Source: Diphasiastrum complanatum
Taxonomy: Eukaryota > Streptophyta > Lycopodiopsida > Lycopodiales > Lycopodiaceae
Assembly: GCA_029204225.1 (NCBI GenBank)
Contig: CM055106.1
Coordinates: forward strand, 12,423,215 to 12,487,214
DNA length: 64,000 nt
Reading direction: 5' to 3'
Of this stretch, positions 21,188 through 31,751 are shown piece after piece. The position numbers were made by a program, and so were the translations under genes. How positions within the stretch are numbered: position 1 is the stretch's first letter; each line of letters begins with the position of its first letter. The notes under the pieces are model-generated. The model was not told where the DNA came from and ran no database searches. It saw only the letters and a list, made by a program, of their open reading frames with translations.

Positions 21188-21673
21188 TGTCATGCCCATG
21201 ACTGGTCTCGGGTAGCGTGTCCACGCTAGGGACCGGTAGACCAACAACCCATAAGTTAATTGTGACTATAAGGGAATTGAGGCCCTTATGTGTACATGGT
21301 CATAATTAATGGTTGTAGGCCTAAACTCATGGTGGTGGAGTTGGTATGGGTCTATCAGTGAGTCATTAGGGAGCTAGATGACGTGGCCCAGATAGGCTGC
21401 AGAGGTGTCGAGTGAGGTGTCACAATGCACTACTAGTGGTGCATGGGCCTTGGAGGGTATAAGTATACCTGTTGGGCTCTCACTAGTGTATGCTTGATTT
21501 GTGATGAGTAGCTACATGCTGCTCATCTTTCCATGACTCTGATTGATCCATAGCTTGGGGGATAGATCCATTCGATCTAGGTTTGGTTGGGTTGGTTTAT
21601 CCACCACCTGTTCCCTTGTGTTGTTGCTTTGTATGGTATGCTTAGACTAGAATCCTGTTGTGAGGATTTTATA
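21188..21673 (+). repeat. Gypsy-type LTR (family G, copy b)
   Basis: It begins TGTCATGCCCATGAC and ends TTTTATA. The last ~205 bp match copy a (8217-8425). It contains a TATA-like GTATAAGTATAC near 21457 and the core AGCTTGGGGGATAGATC. Most simply it is the 3' LTR of Gypsy E, with Copia A nested inside E. No target duplication could be matched at its ends. Confidence 0.72.
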
Positions 21674-22760
21674 CTTTGGCTCTTCATGTGAAATAAAATA
21701 TGCATAATCAGTGGAGTTGAGTTCCACTTGTTTGCCTTTATCTCCATATGTAATCTTCTTAGGCTCAGATCTTTCTCTTTGTGATCTCCTTGGTGAAAAA
21801 ATTCGAGGTGACTCCTCCTCAATTCTCGACCTCATCTCTCCATGATAATCTTCAAGAGTGATGATAGGAGAATCCTTTTGAGAATCTTTGATCTCGGCCT
21901 CATCAAAGATGTATTTTTGATTCTCATGGAAAATAATATCTCTACTCTCAATTGTAACTGAGGTAGAGGGGACATAAATTATGTATGCCTTCTTGTTGGA
22001 TGAGTATCCAACCATGATCCTTTTGACTGAATTTGGACCATCTCTTTTCCTTGTTTCCAAGGGTACATGAACAAAGCAAGCACATCCAAAAACTCTAAGG
22101 TGATCAATTCTTAAAGAAGACTTCATATGGTGATCTTCCTGCAAGTGCATTGTGAGGTAATCTATTACACAAATAATTTGCACAATTAATTGCTTCTCCC
22201 CAATATTCAATAGGCAAAGAAGCTTCAACTTGAATTGCTTTAGCACATTCACATAGAGTGAGATGGAGAATAAGCACAAGAAATAGTCCCTTCAACCTCA
22301 CAATAATCATAGAACTTGTTGGAGATGTATTCACCTCTTCTATCACATCTCAAAGCTTTAACTTTGAGAGAAAACTGTTTCTCAACATAAGCTTTGAAAA
22401 CTAGGAAGTGTTCAAACACCATAGCTTTTGGAGAAAGTAGGTACAACCAAGTATATCTTGTAAAATCATCAATGAAGGTAACAAAACAAGTGCACCACCA
22501 ATACTTTTTGAGGAAGAAAAATGAACATCCAAGTGAATTGATTCCAAAGGATGAGAAGTCTTTATAGAAGACTTTTGATATGGCTTTCTATGTGATTTTG
22601 CAATAGCACAAGCCTCACAAGGCTTGATATCCTTGGAAAGCGATCTTGGAAGGCCAATAGCCTTATCATTCTTGATCATAGAAAGCATAGATTTATAGTT
22701 AGGATGCCCCAAACTTCTATGCCATAACTCCTCCTTAGACATAAGAGCAATTTCACAAAA
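21674..22760 (-). pseudogene. Copia F integrase and linker
   Basis: Minus strand, in coding order: KEELWHRSLGHPNYKSMLSM, KPCEACAIAKSHRKPY, SIHLDVHFSS (first Asp), VKALRCDRRGEYI (second Asp, Asn-to-Arg nearby), LCECAKAIQVEASLPIEYW, LRVFGCACFVHVPLETRKRDGP, YSSNKKAYIIYVPS, RDIIFHENQKY and the linker to SHEEPK. The region with the third catalytic residue is deleted (AYSPSHSM runs straight to LCECA). Frameshifts occur near 22260, 22420 and 22480. It stops at the LTR border 21674, so RT and RNase H are gone. Confidence 0.87.
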
Positions 22761-22781
22761 GTTTGCATTCTGATAAGAATT

Positions 22782-23150
22782 TTACTTGAAGATGCCACCA
22801 TATCTAGATCCATTAGCTAGGATCTCATCATCTTTCTTAATAAAGCAAGTATTAGAACTGAATTTTACATCACAACCCAAATCAAACAACTTTCCAACAC
22901 TTATCAATTTCTTTGTGAGCTTAGGAACAAAAAGAACATTGAAAAGTGATAGAACTCTAGAAGAAACAAGTTTTAATGGAATGTTGCCAATTCTTTCAAT
23001 AGAGCATTCATGATCATTTGCTATATAAATGGATCTTTCAAGTCCTTGATAAGGTACAATAGAGTCAAAAGACTCCTTTGAACAACACATATGTGATGAG
23101 GCTCCACTATCAATGTACCATGCTCCATCTTTCTTGAAAGGGTGTTGAAG
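22782..23150 (-). pseudogene. Copia F protease and pre-integrase start
   Basis: WYIDSGASSHMCCSKESFDS gives the aspartic protease active site. RSIYIANDHECSIERIGNI, LFVPKLTKKLISVGKLFDLG and TCFIKKDDEILANGSRYGG follow. A stop at about 22780 separates it from the pre-integrase zinc region downstream on the minus strand. Confidence 0.87.
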
Positions 23151-23821
23151 ACAAACGACACCATGAGGGATCCTTCTCCATCACTTGCTATAAAGTCTTA
23201 TTCTTTCTCATTAGAGAGATTTGCTTGTTTGAGTTGATTTTTCTTTTTGAAGCAATTAGAGGCATAGTGCCCCTTCTTGCCACAAAAGAAACACTTGACT
23301 TTCTTCTTCTTGGTCTTGGAAGTAGAAGGATGAGTTGAGTCATCCTCTTCACCATCTTTGTCTTTGTCCTTGGCTTTGTCTTTGTTGAAAGCTTGAGAAA
23401 ACTGGTTTTTGCTCCTCCCTTTATGCTTGTCCTTGACAAAGTGGGCTTTGTCACTTCCAATATGCTCGAGTTTGTTCATCCTAGAAACTTTGTAACTTTG
23501 CCTTGCTTCTTCAGAGATAAGAATTCCTTGAAGTGTTTCAAAATTGGGCAACTCCTTCTTTATGGCAAAGGACTGAACAAGATTATCATAGTCTTCTTTT
23601 AAGCCATTAAGAATGACTTGTACTAGCTCATCTTGATTGAGTATGACGCCAACACAAGAAAGCTCCCTATGAAGATCTTTTACTCTCAGAACATAATTTG
23701 ATGCACTCTCCTCACTTCTTTGAAAATTTTGAAAATTTTGATTTCTAAGAGTGAGTATTCTAGAAGTGTTCTTAGCTTCATAGATGGACTTAAGTGCATC
23801 CCAAGCTTCTATAGCAGTGGT
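23151..23821 (-). pseudogene. Copia F gag, main part
   Basis: Read on the minus strand: AIEAWDALKSIYEAKNTSR, ILTLRNQNFQNFQ, VKDLHRELS, QDELVQVILNGLKEDYDN, NFETLQGILISEEARQSYK and the intact knuckle CFFCGKKGHYASNCF. Frameshifts occur near 23160 and 23550. The N-terminal part is displaced to 24505-24749 by a solo LTR. Confidence 0.85.
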
Positions 23822-23826
23822 GCAAG
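23822..23826. repeat. Target site duplication GCAAG
   Basis: GCAAG at 23822-23826 is repeated at 24505-24509, on either side of the solo LTR. Removing the insertion rejoins Copia F gag (GSC to TTAIEAW). Confidence 0.95.
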
Positions 23827-24504
23827 TGTAAAAATTACAGCAAATAAGGACCCTAAAACACTTGAAATGATGAGGGAAACAATAGATTATGATTTCATAA
23901 GATTAGCACAAGTTGAACCATCAAAATCCATCAAAAATCTATGCTTGAACCTCACTAAATGGCCCAAATCCTTGAAGAAGGCTTCACACGTGTGAAAGTA
24001 CGGCCTCCCACAGTCTGAGTACTGTACACCAGACCTACATTCAATCCTATAATCATTAGTAATCACAAGTACTCAAACAATTATGAACATAGAGAGCAAT
24101 TGCACCATCATGAGAGAAAAAACATGAAATTGCTTGATTAATTTTGGTGAGATATCATCACCTATATATACATGATCCATCACGGCTTTGGGCAGGTATG
24201 AGTATCCCTAAACCTATCCTTAATTTTTTGGTGGATCTTTCATCCCTACCAGGTTAGGGTTGGAATCTTGGAGATCCCTCAACAATGCAAAAATTATCAA
24301 AAATAGCTCCTATTTTTTCTCCCTTGTATCTAAGCATAATTTGGACTCATTCCAAAGGTTCTAACACTTAGGTCTACTTGAGAACATCCTTATGAATGGA
24401 ATCCTATGCTATTTGGCACGTGTGACAAGCCACATCATGACCATCTAACTATTTACAAGTCATATGACCAAAACAAGTCAAGCTAGAATTGTGAATTTTT
24501 AACA
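23827..24504 (-). mobile_element. Solo LTR of Copia family I, 678 bp
   Basis: In minus orientation it begins TGTTAAAAATTCAC and ends GTAATTTTTACA. It closely matches the LTRs of element I (52768-53449 and 58242-58919). There is no internal region and the 5-bp duplication is perfect, so it arose by LTR-LTR recombination after insertion in Copia F. It carries the palindrome TTCACACGTGTGAA at 23983-23996. Confidence 0.96.
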
Positions 24505-24749
24505 GCAAGATCCTATTTCTCTTAGAATCTCATTAGAGACATTCATTTTTATGAAGTGTAGAGCCATTCTAGCTCTCTTCCTATACTTTGGTATTTCAAG
24601 CTGTGCTTGAGGCTTCTCCTCAATACCAAGTACTATGTCCATAACATCCTGAAGTATAAGAACTGACTCCATCCTAACCTTCTATATTGAATAATTGGAG
24701 GTATTAGTCTTTCACTTGATTTTAAGAGATATCCTCCTACAGGTGCCAT
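24505..24749 (-). pseudogene. Copia F gag N-terminus
   Basis: A minus-strand ATG at 24749-24747 begins MAPVGGYLLKSSERL. After a one-base slip it reads SNYSI, a TAG at the conserved Trp position, KVRMESVLILQDVMDIVLG, RARMALHFIKMNVSNEILREIGSC. It joins 23821 once the solo LTR is removed. Upstream no minus-strand PBS or LTR was found. Confidence 0.82.
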
Positions 24750-26028
24750 ATTGTGAAGACTTCTTGTTATTGGACAATTATATGTTTGAGCTTGTTCCAA
24801 TCAGACTTGATGTTGCTAATCTCTTTCACTATTGGAATTTCAAGAGTGTGCTACCTGTCCTATGTGAAAAATTTGCAACTATATATAGGATAGATCTCAA
24901 ATATTCCACAAAACAAGATAATCTAGATCAGTCTCTCAAAATGGATTGAGAAACATAGACAAGTTTTGATTCTACTTTTGGCACGTGTTAGATGCTACAA
25001 AAGAAAACACTAATGATTCAAAGAAGGCTCAAAAGCGTTCAATAACATCAAACTTTGTCTTGATCTTCAGTTTCCTGTGTTGAATACTCAAAACAATGGA
25101 CTATGAATCAAGATAAATTGAATCAATCAAAAAGTGGTCACTTGGATCTTAGACCTCTCCCTACCCTCTTTAAGAGAATAGAAACTTACAAGCTCTGTTG
25201 GTGCTTCAATGTAGATTTATTATTTTGTTATTCATCTGCAAGTTTAGAACAGCTTTGTTCTCTGTTCCTTGTATAGAGGTATAGAAATCTCTCTTCTTTG
25301 CAGTGCTTAGACTGTATATATCTTTGTAAACTGCAAATGATGAATGCAAATACAAAAAATCCAAGTATCCTGTCTCACACCTATTCTTCATGTGAATGTG
25401 ACATTGATATTCTTGAAAGGAGTAAAAGAGTTCATGGATTACTTAGCAGAAGTCTTGTTGAATGCAAGTATTCAGAGTCTCTTTGATTGTACACAAGGCA
25501 TGTGTAAGAGTACAACACTAAAATGTTAGATGGTGATGAATGTTTGGTGCATTTTCTTCATCTGTTTTCCGGACTTGAGGATTAATTAGTGTCTAGAAAA
25601 CCGTAAGCTTTGGTGGAATTCTTAGATTGAAATCTTATACTTGTTGGCTGATGTAATTTTTTTTTTTTCCAGTGAGTTACGAACAAGTGGAGTGATTAAA
25701 GTCACTCATGAACAGTAAACCAGTGGGGCCATTGCTCTATTCAAATTGCTAAATTTGTCCATTCTAAATCCTTCTCTTTGGTGTTGGTTTTCTTTATAGT
25801 ATTCTTTCAAGGCTGTACTGGTAGCCGCATTGCAGAAACATTTGTTAATGACCAGGTTGCAGTCACTTTTCCTCTCCACTCCATTCATTCTTGGTTATTT
25901 ATGGTTTTGGATTAATAATGACAATATTAGCCTTTTTATTGCTCTCCAGTGGAAACGACACTCATTTATACTACAAAAATCCCTTATTTTATTGTTGGTA
26001 TGTTACGACAATTGGTCTCAGAGCCAAT
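24750..26028. other. Unassigned interval
   Basis: AT-rich DNA with no recognised domain, LTR border or PBS. A T-run is at about 25650-25663. The first part may be leader of Copia F (minus), the last part decayed Gypsy J sequence. Confidence 0.4.
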
Positions 26029-26340
26029 CTTACGACCACCCAATTGGACTATTGAGTTCCATGTGCATACGGATGCATCAAAGTATGCAGTTGGAGCTAT
26101 CTTGACTCAACCATGAGAATGCAAAAAGGATTTTCCAGTCCGATTTGCCATCTGATAACTCAGAGAATCAGAAATGAACTATTCAACCATAGAGCGAGAA
26201 GCATTGGCCATGATTTATGCGATCAAGAAGTTTTGACTCTATCTGATGGCCACACACTTTGTATTTTATACGGACAATCAAAGTACCGGATTGGGCTGCT
26301 GATATACTGTCGGCTAGTTGTATTGATGAGGATCAAACAA
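26029..26340 (+). pseudogene. Gypsy J RNase H with internal deletion
   Basis: It reads PPNWTIEFHVHTDASKYAVGAIL, then STIEREALAMIYAIKKF and THFVFYTDNQ, the Gypsy RNase H core. It jumps directly to VPDWAADILSA, the tail region found in Gypsy H after VEAVPEW, so about 80 codons are deleted. Stops and frame changes are frequent. It belongs to the family of H and P. Confidence 0.8.
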
Positions 26341-27435
26341 CATCCTCAGAAGATGTGTTCTTCCACATGAAACCACCTAGATTATATCATTATCGCATTA
26401 AGGCATGGGTGGTGGTCATTTTGCATCGGATATTACAGTTTGCACGATCTTGCAATCCGGATGATAATGGCCAACGATGTACAAGGATACAAAAGAATAC
26501 CTAAATAAATGTGATGTGTGCCAACGAGCTAGAAGGCTGACTAAACTGAATTATGATCTTCTACATCATTCTAGCTCAAGCACGCTTTGAGAAGTGGAGA
26601 TTGGACTACATTGGTCTCATCCATCCGGCAACGAAAAGCTCAAAAGCCCGATATATTATTGTGGCTACGGATTATCTCACCAAGTGGGTAGAAGCCAAGG
26701 CAGTACGAGCGGTTGATGCTAGAACTACTACCAAATTTTTATACGAACATATTATTGTGCACTTTGTATGCTCGATAGAGATAGTAAGTGATCGTGAAAG
26801 TCATTTTGTCAATGAAACCATCAAGGTTCTATTGGAAGAATTCTTCATGATCCATCGATTCAATATGCCACATTATCCTCGAGGTAATGGGTAGGCAGAA
26901 TCATCCAACAAGATCTTGTATAGCGTTACCACGAAAACAGTCAAAGCTAGCAGATCTGATTGGGAACATAAGTTGCATGCTACTTTGTGGGCATTCAGGA
27001 CATTATACAAGAGAAACACTGATCAGACACCATTTCAACTAGTTTATGGTCAAAATGTGGTAATGCCAGTAGAGTTTTTGGTACCATCACTGCGGGTTGT
27101 CACCACACAAGGTCTTGATGAATCCAAATCTCTACAATTGTGCCATTAAGCTTTACACAAACTTTGCGAGACCCGCTTATTGGTTGTGCATGTGCTAGCA
27201 GCTGAGAAAGCGCGGTACAAGGCGTGACATGATCGTTAGTTACACAAGAAAGATTTTCGTCCTGGAGATCTAGTCCTAATGTACAAGACCAAGGCGATCA
27301 AAGAAAAATTGAAGTTCACAAACAAAGGCCCGTATTGGATCAAGGAAATCCTCAACCATGGAGCCGTGAAACTTGAACATCTTGATGGGATACCGTTTGA
27401 TACCCCCATCAATGGTTGCTGATTGCATAAGTATT
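26341..27435 (+). pseudogene. Gypsy J integrase
   Basis: Zinc-finger region: CVLPHETT, HASDITV-like remnant, KCDVCQRARR. The core has LDYIGLIHPA (first Asp), YIIVATDYLTKWVEAKAVR, EIVSDRESHFVNE (second Asp) and NG-stop-AESSNKIL (Glu). The C-terminal part includes WEHKLHATLWAFRT, TPFQLVYGQNVVMPVEF and KLKFTNKGPYWIKEI. Gln-to-TAG and frameshift mutations interrupt it. The sequence ends at about 27435 at a different repeat. Confidence 0.87.
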
Positions 27436-27440
27436 GGCTG

Positions 27441-27765
27441 TGAAAGATTTGGGATCAATTTAGATCCAAATCATCTAAAGATCTTTGGTTACAAAACAAG
27501 CTACTCCACCAATCTTGCCAATGTAGAAAAATTAACATCTACACACAAAATAGAATGCAAACTCTAATATAACTTGATCAAACATGAATCAAAATATAAA
27601 TAGAAACTATTGTCTATACATAAACAGTTCCTACTGTATTTCACACGTGTGAACCTGAAAATAACAAATATAGATCATTCTACACAGAGAATTGCAAGAT
27701 AATACAAGTAAAGTGCACCAATGGATAGTAGAACCAAAGAGAACCATGTATATGTTGGAATTTAA
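27441..27765 (-). repeat. Minus-strand LTR remnant (family K, copy 1)
   Basis: About 320 bp are shared with 60800-61110. The palindrome TTCACACGTGTGAA is at 27640-27653. A similar LTR is placed next to a Gypsy integrase 3' end in both copies (J here, H at 60.8 kb). The LTR start is not recognisable. Confidence 0.6.
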
Positions 27766-27977
27766 TCTAACACCTACTCATTCAAATAGCCCTTCTTCCT
27801 TATCTGATTTTTACTCTCTCGAATGAAACCTATAGAAACTGAATAGTTTTTCAACAGTCTGCATATTTGAACTAATAGTCGCTACAGTCTCCATATTTAC
27901 TCAGGTTTTCAACAGACAAAAAACCCGACACCCGACATTGTCGCCAAATTTTATCTTCCTAAGCAAGCAAGTGTTTA

Positions 27978-28250
27978 GCGACACTTATGTAAGTTGTTTT
28001 TGGGCCATTTAGACACTTCCAGGTAAGCGACACTTTCTGCAAAAAATGCGACACTGCATTTTTCCTCGCATTTTTTACAGGCGACACTTGGAAAGAAAGC
28101 GACACTGCATTTTTACATGCAGTTTTTGACAGGCGACAATCAGGGCAAAAAGTGACACTGCATTTTTACATGCAGTTTTTGACAGGCGACACTTGTGAAG
28201 AGAAATCCCGACACTGCAGTTTTACACTAGATTCTACACAGGCGACACTC
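27978..28250 (+). repeat. GCGACAC minisatellite
   Basis: GCGAC begins at 27978, 28027, 28081, 28133, 28186 and 28242, giving periods of 49, 54, 52, 53 and 56 bp. Each unit has a second half-motif (CGACACTGCA) about 20 nt later and often an ACATGCAGTTTTTGACAG tail. Units are diverged, so the array is old. Confidence 0.85.
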
Positions 28251-29015
28251 TGTAGAAATACACAGGATTTCAAGTACAGACTATCTACGTCTTCACGCTC
28301 CAATAACGACTATTCCTATCAGTTAGTTAATTAGCTATTAAGAGATCTTGTAAATGTAAAGTAAAATAATGCAAGACCTTTCAGTTGCTTTAGATACATG
28401 TAAATGAGCAATTGAAGATGAGATGTAAAAGATAGATACAGTAGTACATGACAGAGATCAAATGACCAGAACAGGTCTTCAGTAGCTATCTCCTCAGAGT
28501 TAGTTATCATAGAGAGAGATATATATATTCAGAACTTTAGTAATTGTCTTGAATCTGTAAGTAGGATCACACTCCTATCAGCACAATTGTATTGTGGTCT
28601 GATTGTTGTTACTATAACTTTAATATACAGATTTGCTATTGTTCTACATCTTTGCGTTCTTGTTGAATGAAACTATCTCTCACTCCTCTTACACAAACAC
28701 CATTATCAAATAAATGTATGGCTGTCTCCGACACCTAAATTAATTTTACATTCTCTTTATTTCAGGTTATCAGAATGAGAGATTGCATGGCTGTCTAAGA
28801 CGCCTAATCGTTTCTACAATCTCTCTTTCACGGCCGCCTAAGACTCCTACTCTGATAATCCAATTCAACACTAAAGAATAGCTCGCATCTCCGATCTCTA
28901 AGTAATCCATGATCTTGTTAAGCACATGTGGTCCAATGAAATTGCATATATTTGAAATCTATGTAATGTAGATAGAAATAATAAAGTTATAAAAATTAAC
29001 TTTTAAAAATTTTGA
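28251..29015. other. Unassigned interval
   Basis: No protein domain. ATGGCTGTCT...GACRCCTAA recurs at about 28709 and 28785, and a related GGCCGCCTAAGACTCC at about 28833, so a short imperfect repeat of roughly 45-75 bp may be present. ATATATATATT near 28520 could be a TATA box. Confidence 0.35.
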
Positions 29016-29019
29016 ATTT

Positions 29020-29053
29020 GTCGTGGAGCAAGATGGAAAAATGCTCCGACGAC
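29020..29053. other. GC-rich hairpin followed by CTAAT
   Basis: GTCGTGGAGCA (29020-29030) pairs with TGCTCCGACGAC (29042-29053) with one bulged base and an 11-nt loop. CTAAT follows at 29061-29065. Such a hairpin before CTRR-T is reminiscent of a Helitron 3' end, but spacing (7 nt) is short and no 5' end was found. Confidence 0.4.
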
Positions 29054-29308
29054 ATTGTCTCTAATTAATTATTTAACCACACTGGTTAATATGTTCGTCA
29101 ATTTCAAACTACACAGGTTTGCCAACAGTAAGTCATCACATGCATAGGAATTGGTGACATGCATCATAGTTAGACAGTACGATAGTTACCACATGTTGTT
29201 ATTGTGGTCCAGTTACCCATTCACATGGAATAAGTATCATATAACATTGAGTCGATCTGGCATTTCATAGATTTGAGAATTTGGCACTAAACTTTGGAAG
29301 CAATCACT

Positions 29309-30673
29309 ATGGCTAGGAGACCAAGATCTAAAATTGAATCAGTGATTTTTCACAATGGGAAGGATGAAGCCGGATTTTGGAAACCAACAAGATATATGAA
29401 AAACTCATGGATTCTACTGCATCCATCCTCAAAAGGCATGTTTAGACCAAAAAAAGAAGAAGCAAAGATGACATTCAAATCATATTGGAAAGCAAATATC
29501 CTTGATTTTAGGACTTCTCCAAGAGGGCAATCAATCTCAGAAGTCTTGGTTCAGCATGTCTATATGCATTCAGAACTGTATCTACAAGATTTCAATACTC
29601 ATGATCACCAAAAATGTAACTATAAGTTCAAAAAAATTTGGGATCTATATTTTAACATTCATGCTTTTGAAACTTGTTGAAATCATATCAGTTATCATAT
29701 ATGTATTGCATTCTTGTTGCAGATTTATATCCATCCAGCATAAGCAAATGGGAGCCAGCACAATCCCTAGCAGGTATATTGAATGTGATTCATTCAGATA
29801 TTGGAAAATTACAATACAGAGGAAGAACTTCTAAGGAGCTTGCAGATAGTGGTATATTTTTCTATGAGGCCAAGTACATTCCAGATATGCATGGAGGTTT
29901 CGGAAAGCTTGAAGATACACCAATGCCACATTTTGGAAGTGATGAATGGCTTGCACCTGATAGTATGATGTCAGAATCTTTTAGATGCAAATTACTGTTA
30001 GATTAAAAAAAAACTCAATGAAAGCGAGCACTGGATCAAAATTCAATAGATTAAGTCGGTACCTATCCTATATGTATTTGTAGATTTTTTTTCAAATGCA
30101 AATGTTCGTAGAACACCAACATTATTGGTTTGTAAGGATGTGCCAGATGACACTCTTTCAGATATGATGGATGTGGGTTGAGAATGCAAGGCAGTTGGAG
30201 ATATTGAACGTAGAATTAAGAAATCATCTATGATATTTCGTTATTGCATTGCAAGACAAATGCTTAGTCTTACATTCAGTTACCAAAGATGGAAACGAAT
30301 AAGTGGGACCTAGATGCCACTCAATCAAGACCTTCAAATGGATGGTCACACAGATTGAAAAGAAGTCCACATTTTCAACAATGAAGATATGCTAACTAGA
30401 GTTGTAGTGGAAGATCATTGGAGCTTGAGTTATATCAGACAAGAGTTAGTGCTAATGCACAATGAAATTCTACCAAAACACTTTCATTATCAATGGAAAG
30501 CTGGTAAGATTTTAATCTCATTTGTAAATTAGTCAATAATTATATATGCAACTTTATTAGAAAATAGAGAAATTAACAAGTTGCTTATCTTTCATGCAAA
30601 TACGAAAAAGACAGGAAAACACAACACCTTGCAAGGATCTTCCAACAGATATCAACATTGTAGAAGAACAGTG
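29309..30673 (+). pseudogene. Spliced gene remnant, unrecognised
   Basis: ATG at 29309 (MARRPRSKIESVIFHNGKD). The frame continues to a GT donor at 29616; an AG at 29721-29722 gives an exon from 29723 that keeps the phase (HDHQK to YLYPSS) and is open to TAA at 30004. Coding-like sequence continues from about 30095 (TPTLLVCKDVPDDTLSDMM, then RVVVEDHWSLSYIRQELVL, EILPKHFHYQWKAG) with TGA and TAG stops, then a possible GTAAGA donor near 30508 and a last exon ending INIVEEQ near 30673. I recognise no domain. It converges with the Ulp1-like gene (149 bp apart). It is not retrotransposon sequence and may be a captured host gene or part of a DNA transposon. Confidence 0.5.
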
Positions 30674-30821
30674 AAAATCTATACAATCAATTGTATAAAT
30701 TGATATTTGTATTCAATAAAATATCACCCAAATTTAGGAATTTTGTACATCTGTGCAAATGATTCTATTTTTGTATGTCTACTATGTCTATAATTTTGTT
30801 TCTATATGTCTATATGTTTAT

Positions 30822-31748
30822 CTATTCAGCTTGGGTATTTACAAATTGCCCAGCCTCATTTAAAATCTGAACATCGTCTGGCTTAGACGGCCCAGCATCA
30901 GTCTTTGGTCCAACAGTTGACCTAGCCAATAGACTAAGGATGATATCATGTTGAAATCTGTACACTTCGCCAGCAATATAATCACCTACGGTAAATTGTA
31001 ATGAACAATGTATTAGATTAATATTAATAACAAAGAATAGTTTACATGAAGATAAAAGAGAAAGGGCTAATAACTCACCTTTGAAATATCAACATCCTCT
31101 TGAAGATTGTACCACTTAAAAAATAATTTCACATTATATAAAGTACACCACGCATAGCTAAATGAGTCATTTTGCTGGGGTGTCTGCAATACATTCAATT
31201 GATTAATAATGGGATGAAGGTACTGACGCTTAACAATGATGATAAACAAAAATACACCAAAAATGTTCAATAATTACCTCAATGCTCACAATCTCACATT
31301 TTCTTGCCGTGGGATTCTCTATTGGAAAATATTTACATATCTCCGACAGCAGCGAGTCAATATCCTTATGTGTGTTGCTGGCGGAATTCATCTTTACGCA
31401 AAACAGATTTACGACATTATTATTTGTGATTTTTACAGAAATTACAATTAAGCTCCAGTGATCACTGCAAAAAACCATGAAGAATTTCATTAGATAAATG
31501 ATACAATAACTACAAGTAAAGAGATAGACATACTTGGTATGATAAGGCATCAACAGAAACTTCACAGCAGGTGAGCAAGCACCAAGGATACAGTGCGACA
31601 AAGTGTCATTGTTGTCCTTGATGCCTTGTAAGAAAAATTTGTTGAGAAACAATACTTCTTTCATGGAATCCCTTGCAATATCATATTGCAATAAGGGGAG
31701 ACTCGGCTCAATCACTAGATCGCGGATAGAAGCCCTTCTATTCGTCAT
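30822..31748 (-). pseudogene. Ulp1/SENP-like cysteine protease, four exons
   Basis: Minus strand. Exons at 31748-31534, 31464-31278, 31183-31079 and 30985-30822 are separated by introns of 69, 94 and 93 bp, all GT-AG and phase-compatible up to exon 4. Exon 2 starts in NDHWSLIVIS (C48-type His). Exon 3 has TPQQNDSFSYAWCTLYNVKLFF, the Gln-to-Cys region of Ulp1 proteases, with Tyr where the catalytic Cys is expected; the catalytic Asp is also not evident. Exon 4 is coherent in another frame (GEVYRFQHDIILSLLARS, ending NTQAE-stop), so a one-base slip is likely. Ulp1 removes SUMO from proteins; this copy should be inactive. The 5' part is cut by an LTR at 31752. Ulp1 domains are often carried by plant MULE and CACTA transposons. 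Confidence 0.72.
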
Positions 31749-31751
31749 CGG

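Noticed and set aside
27978-28250. CRISPR-like array
   Set aside because: Units are diverged and contiguous without unique spacers of constant length, and the context is a plant nuclear genome; it is a minisatellite.
29309-29615. NAC transcription factor
   Set aside because: A YWKA-like string occurs, but the order of NAC subdomains and the N-terminal motif are missing.
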